In this document: one piece after another, positions 24,588 through 32,328 of the stretch | Layout of the letters: every line of letters begins with the position of its first letter | Position numbering within the stretch: the first letter of the stretch is position 1 | DNA from: Mycolicibacterium llatzerense | Lineage (GTDB): Bacteria > Actinomycetota > Actinomycetes > Mycobacteriales > Mycobacteriaceae | NCBI RefSeq assembly: GCF_000878195.1 | Contig: NZ_JXST01000024.1 | Location: 40,333-104,332 of the forward strand | Direction: 5' to 3' | Length of the DNA: 64,000 nt | Notes under the pieces: model-generated | Told to the model about the DNA's origin: nothing | What the model saw: only the letters and a program-made list of their open reading frames with translations | The model's database searches: none | Position numbers and translations under genes: made by a program

Positions 24588-26141
24588 TCAGTCGCCCGGC
24601 GTCCGCGCCAAGATCGCGAGCAGCAGCTCGGCGCGGACCCGGGCGATCGCCAGATCGCAACCGAGCAACGCCTCGGCGGTTTCGATGCGCTTGCGCATCG
24701 TGTGCCGGTGCACCCCGACCGCCGCGGCCGCGGATTCCCAGTGGCCGTTGGCTTCCAGGTATGCGCGCAGTGACGTGAGCAACCCCGTGCCGAACTCGGC
24801 GTCGTGGTCGAGGACGGGGGTCAGCACGGCCGCTCCGAGCGCAACCAGCACCTCCCGGCTCTCCCCGAACGCCAGCAGTGCACTGCCGGCCAGCGCGGAG
24901 AATTCGAGCGGAGGCCGACCACATTCCGCGACGGAGGCCGCCAGCCGGGCGTTGTCGACGGCCTCGGCCAGCTTGGCCAGCGGCTGGATCCCGCTGAGCC
25001 CCATCCGGATCGTCCGGCGCAGCGCTGGATTGATGCCGGCCACCAGTGCCGCGGCAATCTCGTCGGCTTCCGCTCCCGGCAACAGCACCGCCAGCCACTT
25101 GTCGGCGCAATGCACGAATGCCGACTGACCTGCCTGGTCCAGCCGATCCAGGATCGCCGCACTCACCTTCTTCAGCAGGTGCGCGGTGTCGGCTTCGGCG
25201 CTGGAGTCGGCGTCGGCCTGGACGGCCAGCACCCTGATCCGGCCCCGGTGGTCGGCGGCCTGAGCCAGTTGCGCCCAGGCCGGCTCCAGGTTGAATTCAC
25301 CGGTGAGGATCAGGCCCAGCGCCTGCTCATTGAGTCGCTGCTGCGCCTCCTTCAATCGCACCGGTTTCTCGAAATCCAATGCGAGCAGGGAGTTTGCGTG
25401 GCCCAACAGCACCTGGTCGACCGGGCTCAACGCCGTTTCGCTGACCACGCCGAGCACGCCGTGTGAGCGGCCACCGACCCGGATGGACTGCTGGGCGACG
25501 GTGACGCCTTCAGCGAGCACCGAGACGGCCGACGCGACACCGGGCTCGATGGCATCGCGCACCAGGTTGACGGTGGTGACGTTGAGATTGCGCGGGTGGG
25601 ACGCGATCACCGTGCCGGCCGGATCCAGCACCACGACACTGGCCCGCAGCGCCCGGCCCAGTTCGGCGGCGACCTCTTGCGGGCCGCCGCTCACGACCGC
25701 TCGCGTGATCCGCGGCTGTGCCCGCGACGCCCGCAGCACCGCGTCGTACTGCAGCGCCGCGATCCGCGAACTGACCCGCTGTACGACCGCCGCGAAAGGT
25801 GTCCGCAACGGAATCTCCAGCAGCGGCAGACCCAGCTCCTCGGCGGCGGACACCAGCTCGTCGGGCACCTCGTTGAAGGTCAGCCCGATACCGAATCCGA
25901 CGCCGGCAACGCCACTTTCGTGCAGGAGTTGCAGATAGCGCCGCCGGTCGGCAGAACCCGGCGGCAAACCGATGCCGGTGGTCAGCACCAGCTCGCCACC
26001 GGACAGCCACTTCGCCGGGTCAGCCAATTCGGTGGTCAGCACCAAGCTGATCTCGCGGCCGACACCGCCGGCGCCCCCGCGCAGCCGGATCCGCAGATCA
26101 GCTTGGTCCAGCACCCATCGCACCGGAACCGTCACCGGCAT
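24588..26141 (-). CDS. PucR-family transcriptional regulator
   Basis: 517 residues from MPVTVPVRWVLDQ. The N-terminal PucR domain (about 20-130, ISLVLTTELADPAKWLSGGELVLTTG) is followed by a GGDEF-like middle region. The C-terminal helix-turn-helix is in LRAYLEANGHWESAAAAVGVHRHTMRKRIE. PucR proteins activate purine or amine catabolic genes. It is divergent from the aldehyde dehydrogenase/amine oxidase operon with 121 nt between, so it is the likely regulator. An in-frame ATG 25 codons upstream was not chosen because the domain starts here. No certain operator; see 26229-26244. Confidence 0.88.
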   Translation of the reverse strand: MPVTVPVRWVLDQADLRIRLRGGAGGVGREISLVLTTELADPAKWLSGGELVLTTGIGLPPGSADRRRYLQLLHESGVAGVGFGIGLTFNEVPDELVSAAEELGLPLLEIPLRTPFAAVVQRVSSRIAALQYDAVLRASRAQPRITRAVVSGGPQEVAAELGRALRASVVVLDPAGTVIASHPRNLNVTTVNLVRDAIEPGVASAVSVLAEGVTVAQQSIRVGGRSHGVLGVVSETALSPVDQVLLGHANSLLALDFEKPVRLKEAQQRLNEQALGLILTGEFNLEPAWAQLAQAADHRGRIRVLAVQADADSSAEADTAHLLKKVSAAILDRLDQAGQSAFVHCADKWLAVLLPGAEADEIAAALVAGINPALRRTIRMGLSGIQPLAKLAEAVDNARLAASVAECGRPPLEFSALAGSALLAFGESREVLVALGAAVLTPVLDHDAEFGTGLLTSLRAYLEANGHWESAAAAVGVHRHTMRKRIETAEALLGCDLAIARVRAELLLAILARTPGD

Positions 26142-26228
26142 GAATGTACAGAATGTCGAAAAACTCCGCCGAAAATCCCCTGATTGTCCGATGCTGAGGG
26201 GTGTGTCCTGGCGCACACTTGGGCAGCC

Positions 26229-26244
26229 AGTTGTCTGACCAACT
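26229..26244. promoter_or_regulatory. Possible PucR operator
   Basis: AGTTG-TCTGAC-CAACT, a short inverted repeat 18 nt before the dehydrogenase ATG, in the divergent pucR promoter region. Weak on its own. Confidence 0.25.
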
Positions 26245-26262
26245 TCACACGAGGACGGCGCG

Positions 26263-27693
26263 ATGTCGATCGAAACACTGCAGAACTACATTGACGGGCA
26301 ATTTGTGGCGTCGTCATCGCCGGAAACAATCGACCTGATCAGCCCGGTCGACGAATCCGTGGTGGGACGTTCGCCGGTCTCCAACCGTGCCGACGTAGAT
26401 GCAGCGGTCACAGCCGCCGAACGTGCCTTCCAGACCTGGGGACGCAGCACTCCCGGTGACCGCCAGGCCGCGCTGCTCAAGCTCGCCGACGCCATCGAGG
26501 CGCACGCCGACGAGATCGTCGAGGCCCAGTGCCGCAACACCGGCCAGCCCAAGGCCGTCGTGCGCGCCGAAGAAGCCATCGCCGGCGCGAACCAGCTCCG
26601 CTTCTTCGCGGGCGCCGCCCGCATGGTGCACGGCCTGTCCGCCGGCGAGTACCTGGAGGGCTACACGTCGTACGTCCGCCGCGAACCGATCGGCGTCGTC
26701 GGCCAGGTGGCGCCCTGGAACTACCCGTTCCTGATGGCCATCTGGAAGATCGGCCCCGCGCTGGCGACGGGCAACACCGTCGTCCTCAAGCCCAGCGACA
26801 CCACCCCGGAGAGCACCCTGGTGCTGGCGCGGCTGAGCCAGGGCATCCTGCCCGACGGCGTATTGAACGTCATCCTGGGCACCGGTGAGACCGGCGCGGC
26901 ACTGGTGGAACACCCTGTGCCCGGCCTGGTTTCGATCACCGGCTCGGTGCGGGCGGGCATCGCCGTCGCGGAGTCGGCAGCCAAGCAGCTCAAGCGCAGC
27001 CACCTGGAACTGGGCGGCAAGGCACCGGTGGTGGTCTTCCCCGACGTCGACATCGCCAAGGCTGCGGCCGGCATCGCCGAGGGCGGCTGTTTCAACGCCG
27101 GCCAGGACTGCACCGCGGCGACCCGCGTGATCGTGCACGAGTCCATCCACGACGAGTTCGTCGCCGCGCTCGCGGCGGCCGCACAGAACCTGCGTCCCGG
27201 CCTGCCTGACGACCCCGACGCGTTCTACGGGCCGATGAACAACATCAACCACTTCAACACCGTGATCAAGAAGCTCGAGAGCCTGCCGCCGCACGCCACC
27301 GTCGTCACCGGCGGAAAGCAATGGGGCGACAAGGGTTTCTACATCGAGCCAACGATCATCAGCGGCGTCCACCAGGACGACGCGATCATCCAGGAAGAAA
27401 CCTTCGCGCCCGTCATCACCGTCCAGCCGTTCTCGACCGACGAAGAGGCCATCGAACTCGCCAACGGCGTGCGTTTCGCGCTGGCGTCCAGCGTGTGGAC
27501 CAAGGATCACGCGACCGCCGAGAAGTTCACCCGCGCACTCGATTTCGGGTGTGTGTGGATCAACTGCCACATCATGCTGGCCGCCGAGATGCCGCACGGT
27601 GGTTTCAAGCAGTCCGGCTACGGCAAGGACCTGTCGATCTACGGCGTCGAGGATTACACCCGGATCAAGCACGTCATGAGTGCCCACGACTGA
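26263..27693 (+). CDS. Gamma-aminobutyraldehyde dehydrogenase (PatD/YdcW-like)
   Basis: 476 residues, full ALDH length. Catalytic C283 lies in NAGQDCTAATR and general-base E249 in LELGGKAP; the NAD site includes VAPWNYPF and SITGSVRAG. The GQDC loop and the C-terminal MPHGGFKQSGYGKDLSIYGVEDYT resemble E. coli PatD, which oxidises 4-aminobutanal to GABA. That fits its position before a copper amine oxidase, which makes the aldehyde. RBS GAGGA. First gene of a four-gene operon ending at the terminator at 32104; divergent from pucR. A betaine-aldehyde role is the main alternative. Confidence 0.85.
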   Translation: MSIETLQNYIDGQFVASSSPETIDLISPVDESVVGRSPVSNRADVDAAVTAAERAFQTWGRSTPGDRQAALLKLADAIEAHADEIVEAQCRNTGQPKAVVRAEEAIAGANQLRFFAGAARMVHGLSAGEYLEGYTSYVRREPIGVVGQVAPWNYPFLMAIWKIGPALATGNTVVLKPSDTTPESTLVLARLSQGILPDGVLNVILGTGETGAALVEHPVPGLVSITGSVRAGIAVAESAAKQLKRSHLELGGKAPVVVFPDVDIAKAAAGIAEGGCFNAGQDCTAATRVIVHESIHDEFVAALAAAAQNLRPGLPDDPDAFYGPMNNINHFNTVIKKLESLPPHATVVTGGKQWGDKGFYIEPTIISGVHQDDAIIQEETFAPVITVQPFSTDEEAIELANGVRFALASSVWTKDHATAEKFTRALDFGCVWINCHIMLAAEMPHGGFKQSGYGKDLSIYGVEDYTRIKHVMSAHD

Positions 27694-27757
27694 TCCGTCC
27701 GCCTCTTTCGTTCCCCCCGCCGACTCGAACCCCACCCTGCCGACAGGAGCCGCACCG

Positions 27758-29701
27758 ATGCCCGACACCTTCCATCCCCTCGACCCGCTGACCGCAGCCG
27801 AATTCGCCAAGGTCGCCGAAATTCTCGCGGCCGCGCACGGCGTCGGGGACGGCTGGCGGTACACCTCCATCGAGATGATCGAACCGGCCAAGGCTGAGGT
27901 GGCCGCATTCGACGCCACCGGGGCAGCCCCGGACCGGCGCGCGCTGGCGACGGTGCTCGATACCTCGAACAACCACACCTACAAGAGCGTGGTGTCGTTG
28001 ACCGCCGGGTCGGTGCTGTCGTGGGACCACATCCCCGGCGTGCAGCCGAACTTCACCGTCGACGAGTGGGAAGAGGCCGACGAGGTGCTGCGCAAGCACC
28101 CGGAAGTCATTGCGGCTCTGGCCAAGCGCGGCATCACGGACATGGAACTGGTGTTCATGGACACCTGGACCTACGGCGAGGTGGTGATGCCGGACAAGTA
28201 CAAGGACCGCCGCCTGGGCTGGACCGACACCTGGGTGCGGGCCGCCGACGGCGCCAACCCCTACGCAGGCCCGGTCAACGGATTCCACTGTGTTATCGAC
28301 ATGAACACCATGGAACTGCTGGAGATCGAGGACACCTTCACCGTCGACCGGCCGGAAATGATGGGTGAGTATGTGCCGCAGCACATTCCCGAGCGCATCC
28401 GCAAGGCGAGCACCCGGGAACCGTTGCAACCCCTGAACATCACTCAGCCCGAGGGCGTTTCGTTCACGCTCGAAGGCAATCTGCTGAAGTGGCAGAACTG
28501 GTCGCTGCGCGTCGGATTCAACTACCGCGAGGGCATGACGCTGCACGCGGTGAGCTACAACGACAACGGCAACGTGCGGTCGGTGGCCAACCGGATGTCG
28601 TTCGCCGAGATGATGGTCCCCTACCGCGATCACTGCGTCGACCATTACCGCCGAACGGCTTTCGACATCGGCGAGTGGGGCATCGGCTTCATGACCACCT
28701 CGCTGGAGCTGGGCTGTGACTGTCTCGGCGAGATCCGGTACCTGGACGCCGTGCTGCACAACAGCAAGGGCGAGCCGTACACGATCAAGAACGCCATCTG
28801 TATCCACGAAGAAGACAACGCCGTGCTGTGGAAGCACGTCGACCACCACGCCGGCGCCGAAGTGCGCCGCATGCGCCGGCTCACGGTGTCGTTCCACGTC
28901 ACCGTCGCCAACTACGAGTACCTCACCTACTGGCGCTTCTACCAGGACGGCAACATCGAATGTGAGGTCCGCGCAACGGGAATCATGGTGGTGAGCAACT
29001 TCCCGGAAGGGCAGGCCCACCCGCACGGCACGCTGGTCGACAACCGCACCTACGCGCCCTACCACCAGCACTTCCTGGTCGCCCGACTCGACCTCGACGT
29101 CGACGGCACCGAGAACACGGTGTACGCCAGCGAGACCGAGATCGAACCCATGGGGCCGGACAATCCGTACGGACTGTCGCTGCGGCAGCGCAACACCCCG
29201 CTGCGCACCGAGGCCGAGGGCAAGCAGGACATGAACTTCCAGACCCAGCGGGCTTGGAAGGTCGTCAACGACAACGTCCGCAACGGCATCGGCACCGCAC
29301 CGGCCTACAAGCTCGTGCCCGGCGGCGCGTTCCCGGCCATGTTCGATCCGAACTCGCCGATCCTGGCGCGTTGCCGGGCCATCGAGCACACCGTGTGGGT
29401 GACTCCCAACTCTCCCGATGAGCGTTGGCCCGCAGGCGAATTCGTCACACAGAGCAAGGTAGACACCGGCCTGCCGATGTGGACCGAGGCGAACCGCTCG
29501 ATCGAGAACACCGACGTCGTGCTGTGGTACGTGTTCGGCATCCACCACATCACGCGGCCGGAGGACTGGCCGATCATGCCGGCGGACATCGTCAGCTTCT
29601 GGCTCAAGCCGGTCGGCTTCTTCGACCGCAACCCCTCGATCGGTGTGGCACCGACGCCGCCCAAGGCCTGCCACATGTCCTCCGACTGCGAAGAAGGTTA
29701 G
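27758..29701 (+). CDS. Copper amine oxidase (TPQ-dependent)
   Basis: 647 residues from the ATG behind AGGAG. The TPQ-forming tyrosine is Y386 in TVANYEY and the catalytic base is D303 in AFDIGEWGIG. Two copper histidines are in HQHF and a third in the C-terminal FGIHHITRPEDWP. LELGCDCLG gives the conserved disulfide pair. It converts primary amines to aldehydes with release of ammonia and H2O2; with the preceding dehydrogenase the likely substrate is putrescine. No signal peptide, so it would act in the cytoplasm. It follows the dehydrogenase by 64 nt and precedes the Usp gene by 3 nt. Confidence 0.93.
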   Translation: MPDTFHPLDPLTAAEFAKVAEILAAAHGVGDGWRYTSIEMIEPAKAEVAAFDATGAAPDRRALATVLDTSNNHTYKSVVSLTAGSVLSWDHIPGVQPNFTVDEWEEADEVLRKHPEVIAALAKRGITDMELVFMDTWTYGEVVMPDKYKDRRLGWTDTWVRAADGANPYAGPVNGFHCVIDMNTMELLEIEDTFTVDRPEMMGEYVPQHIPERIRKASTREPLQPLNITQPEGVSFTLEGNLLKWQNWSLRVGFNYREGMTLHAVSYNDNGNVRSVANRMSFAEMMVPYRDHCVDHYRRTAFDIGEWGIGFMTTSLELGCDCLGEIRYLDAVLHNSKGEPYTIKNAICIHEEDNAVLWKHVDHHAGAEVRRMRRLTVSFHVTVANYEYLTYWRFYQDGNIECEVRATGIMVVSNFPEGQAHPHGTLVDNRTYAPYHQHFLVARLDLDVDGTENTVYASETEIEPMGPDNPYGLSLRQRNTPLRTEAEGKQDMNFQTQRAWKVVNDNVRNGIGTAPAYKLVPGGAFPAMFDPNSPILARCRAIEHTVWVTPNSPDERWPAGEFVTQSKVDTGLPMWTEANRSIENTDVVLWYVFGIHHITRPEDWPIMPADIVSFWLKPVGFFDRNPSIGVAPTPPKACHMSSDCEEG

Positions 29702-29704
29702 GCC

Positions 29705-30556
29705 GTGAGCAATCCACGAATCGCGGTCGCGTATCTCGCCACACCGGGCGGTGACGACGCCGTCGCCGTCGGCGAGCAGATCGCCCGCACCCTCGGCGCA
29801 CAGCTCGACCTGTGCATGGTGCTGCCCAGCGACCGTTCGCCACTGGCCACCACACCCGGCGGCATCCTGCAGCGCGAAGCCGAAAGCTGGCTCGCCGCAG
29901 CCGCGGCCGGAGTCCAGAACGACCTCACGGTGACCACGCATCTGAGCTTCGACGAATCCAGCACCGCGGGCCTGATCGCGGCGGCGGAAGCCGTGGGCGC
30001 CGAGGCCCTGGTGGTCGGCGGCGCCGGCGGCGGAATCGCCGGCTCCCTGTCCCTGGGCTCGGTGGTCAACGATCTGGTTCACGCGTCGCCGATTCCGGTG
30101 GTCATCGCACCCCGCGGCGCGCGGCTGAAGCGCAACGATCGGATTCGCGAAGTCACCTGTGCCGTCGGCACCCGCCCGGGAGCCAAGCTGCTCTTGGACG
30201 CCGCGCTGCGACTCTGCCGGGACACCGAGACACCGCTGCGCCTGGTCTCGCTGGTCGCCGTCGACGACGCCGACGATCTGGAGCTGGCACAGCAGCACGC
30301 ACAGAAAGCCCTCGACCAAGCGAAAGCCTTCCTGCCGGAAGGTATTCCGGTGAGCTCACGCGTGGCCACCGGCGCCGGCGTCGAGGACGCCGTCAACAAA
30401 CTCGGCTGGCACGACGGCGACGTCATCATGGTCGGGTCCAGTCGGCTCGCGCAGCCCCGCCGACTCTTCCTGGGATCCACGGCCGCAAAAATGCTGCGCG
30501 TCCTGCAGGTCCCCATGATCGTGGTACCGAAAGATGAAGGGGCTGATAATGACTGA
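29705..30556 (+). CDS. Tandem universal stress protein
   Basis: 283 residues with two Usp repeats. The first (about 1-138) has AEALVVGGAGGGIAGSLSLGSVVNDLVHASPIPVVIAP. The second (about 145-278) ends MVGSSRLAQPRRLFLGSTAAKMLRVLQVPMIVVPK. The G-x9-G-[ST] nucleotide loop is recognisable in both. Dual-domain Usps of this layout bind ATP and often neighbour transporters. GTG start 3 nt after the amine oxidase stop; it overlaps the permease start by 8 nt. It may gate or report on the permease or the H2O2-producing step. Confidence 0.85.
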   Translation: MSNPRIAVAYLATPGGDDAVAVGEQIARTLGAQLDLCMVLPSDRSPLATTPGGILQREAESWLAAAAAGVQNDLTVTTHLSFDESSTAGLIAAAEAVGAEALVVGGAGGGIAGSLSLGSVVNDLVHASPIPVVIAPRGARLKRNDRIREVTCAVGTRPGAKLLLDAALRLCRDTETPLRLVSLVAVDDADDLELAQQHAQKALDQAKAFLPEGIPVSSRVATGAGVEDAVNKLGWHDGDVIMVGSSRLAQPRRLFLGSTAAKMLRVLQVPMIVVPKDEGADND

Positions 30557-32090
30557 AAGACTGGCCGACACCGACCTGGCCCGCGTCGAGCGGGAAGAAG
30601 GTCTGGTCGCCAAGGGCCTCGCTGAAGGCAGGATCGGCACCATCACCGGAGCGATTCTCGGTATTTCCACCGTGGCGCCCGGCTACACCCTCACGGCCAG
30701 CATCGGGCTGATCGTCGCGGCGGTCGGCCTGAAGATGCCGGCCATCCTGATCGCCGGTTTCATCCCGATGTTCCTGACCGCCTACGCGTACCGCGAGCTG
30801 AACTCTCGGGCACCCGACTGCGGCGCCTCGTTCACCTGGTCCACCAAGGCTTTTGGCCCCTATGTCGGCTGGATGTGCGGCTGGGGCATGGTGATCGCAA
30901 CCATCATCGTGCTGTCCAACCTCGCCTCGATCGGCGTCCAGTTCGGCTACGAGTTCCTGGGCAAGGTGCTCCACAACGAAAAGCTCGCCACACTCTCGGC
31001 CGACAACGTCTGGATCAACATCGGGTCCACCGTCGCGCTGCTGGCCATCGCCACCTACATCTCCTGCCGCGGCATCACCACCAGCGAGAAGGTGCAGTAT
31101 GTGCTGGTCGGCTTCCAGATGATCGTGCTGGTCACGTTCTCGATCGTCGCGATCGTGCGGTCGAGTGGGACCGAAGGACACCTGAGCTTCGACATCGATT
31201 GGTTCGACCCGTTCACCGGACTGACGATGAGCGCCTTCGTGATCGGCCTGATCGGCTCCATCTTCGCGTTCTGGGGCTGGGATACCTGCCTGACCCTGGG
31301 CGAGGAATGCAAGGACCCCACCAAGGTGCCCGGTCGCGCCGGATTGCTCTGTGTCCTGTCGATTCTGCTGACGTACCTGCTGGTGGCGGTCGCCGTGATG
31401 ATGTACGCCGGTATCGGCGACACGGGCCTGGGTCTGGGCAACAAGGACAACGCGGCGAACGTCTTCGGCGCACTGGCCTACCCGGTGCTGGGCGATTGGG
31501 GCGGGCCACTGCTCCTGCTGGCGGTATTCGCCTCATCGATCGCCAGCCTGCAGACCACCGTGCTGCCCGCCGCCCGCACCATGCTGGCGATGGGCACCTA
31601 CGGCGCCTTCCCCAAGCGGTTCGCCAGCGTCAGCCCGCGGACGCTGTCGCCGGTGTACAGCACCGTCGTCGCCGGCGTGGTCACCGCCGCCTTCTACACC
31701 GTCGTGACGCTGCTGTCCGAGCGCACGTTGCTGGATACCATTGCCGCCCTTGGCATCATGATCTGCTGGTACTACGGCATCACGGCATTCGCGTGCGTCT
31801 GGTTCTTCCGCAAGGAGCTTTTCCTCAACGCGCACAACGTCATCTACAAGCTGGTGTTCCCGCTGCTCGGCGGCATCATGCTGCTCTCGGTGTTCGTCAA
31901 ATCTGTGTTGGTCAGCATGGATCCGACGGCCAGTGGCAGCGGCGCGGAGATCGGCGGCATCGGCCTGGTGTTCTATCTGGGCTTCGGCATCCTGATCTTC
32001 GGCGCCGTCCTGATGCTCGCCATGCGCGCCACCCAGCCGGCGTTCTTCCGCGGCGAGACCCTGACGATGGACACTCCCCCGCTGCCCTGA
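30549..32090 (+). CDS. APC-superfamily amino acid/polyamine permease
   Basis: 513 residues with about 12 membrane helices. The first helix region GAILGISTVAPGYTLTASIGLI carries the APC substrate-site glycine turn, and FAFWGWDTCLTLGEECKDPTK is the family helix 6 region. Most like the YhdG/GabP-type branch; putrescine, GABA or another amine is the expected cargo from the operon, not from residues I can identify. ATG at 30549 (MTERLADTD) behind AAGGGG, overlapping the Usp gene. Last gene of the operon, followed by a hairpin terminator. Confidence 0.87.
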   Translation: MTERLADTDLARVEREEGLVAKGLAEGRIGTITGAILGISTVAPGYTLTASIGLIVAAVGLKMPAILIAGFIPMFLTAYAYRELNSRAPDCGASFTWSTKAFGPYVGWMCGWGMVIATIIVLSNLASIGVQFGYEFLGKVLHNEKLATLSADNVWINIGSTVALLAIATYISCRGITTSEKVQYVLVGFQMIVLVTFSIVAIVRSSGTEGHLSFDIDWFDPFTGLTMSAFVIGLIGSIFAFWGWDTCLTLGEECKDPTKVPGRAGLLCVLSILLTYLLVAVAVMMYAGIGDTGLGLGNKDNAANVFGALAYPVLGDWGGPLLLLAVFASSIASLQTTVLPAARTMLAMGTYGAFPKRFASVSPRTLSPVYSTVVAGVVTAAFYTVVTLLSERTLLDTIAALGIMICWYYGITAFACVWFFRKELFLNAHNVIYKLVFPLLGGIMLLSVFVKSVLVSMDPTASGSGAEIGGIGLVFYLGFGILIFGAVLMLAMRATQPAFFRGETLTMDTPPLP

Positions 32091-32103
32091 GCGGGGGTCG
32101 ACT

Positions 32104-32133
32104 CGCCCCGTCATGCTTCGGCATGGCGGGGCG
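32104..32133 (+). terminator. Intrinsic terminator of the amine oxidase operon
   Basis: CGCCCCGTCATGC, TTCG loop, GCATGGCGGGGCG (one G-U pair), then TGTTTCGTT. It lies 14 nt after the permease stop. Confidence 0.85.
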
Positions 32134-32166
32134 TGTTTCGTTGTGAGCGGCAATTGCCTTGTGCCC

Positions 32167-32227
32167 GTTGACTCGGAAACCTGGGCGCGAAAGACCGAGT
32201 AGCCATCTGCCTGGTTACCGAGTCAAC
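32167..32227. repeat. Imperfect 15-bp inverted repeat
   Basis: GTTGACTCGGAAACC (32167-32181) and GGTTACCGAGTCAAC (32213-32227) pair at 14 of 15 positions around a 31-nt spacer that itself contains ACCGAGT. It lies in the convergent gap between permease and desaturase, between two terminator hairpins. Confidence 0.6.
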
Positions 32228-32268
32228 GCGACAGCCGGCGCCCCACCAATCGATGGCAGCCACACATT

Positions 32269-32305
32269 GCTGATGGCAAGTCCCGTTGTGGAACTTGCCA
32301 TCAGC
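32269..32305. terminator. Hairpin terminator of the desaturase-reductase gene
   Basis: Perfect 13-bp arms GCTGATGGCAAGT and ACTTGCCATCAGC around an 11-nt loop, 24 nt past the desaturase stop on the minus strand. No U tract. Confidence 0.6.
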
Positions 32306-32328
32306 AGGATGCGCTCGTTCTTGCGCCG

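Noticed and set aside
27674..30319. 881-codon open frame antisense to the amine oxidase and Usp genes
   Set aside because: It spans three real genes and their gaps, has His/Val/Gly-biased composition and no homology pattern.
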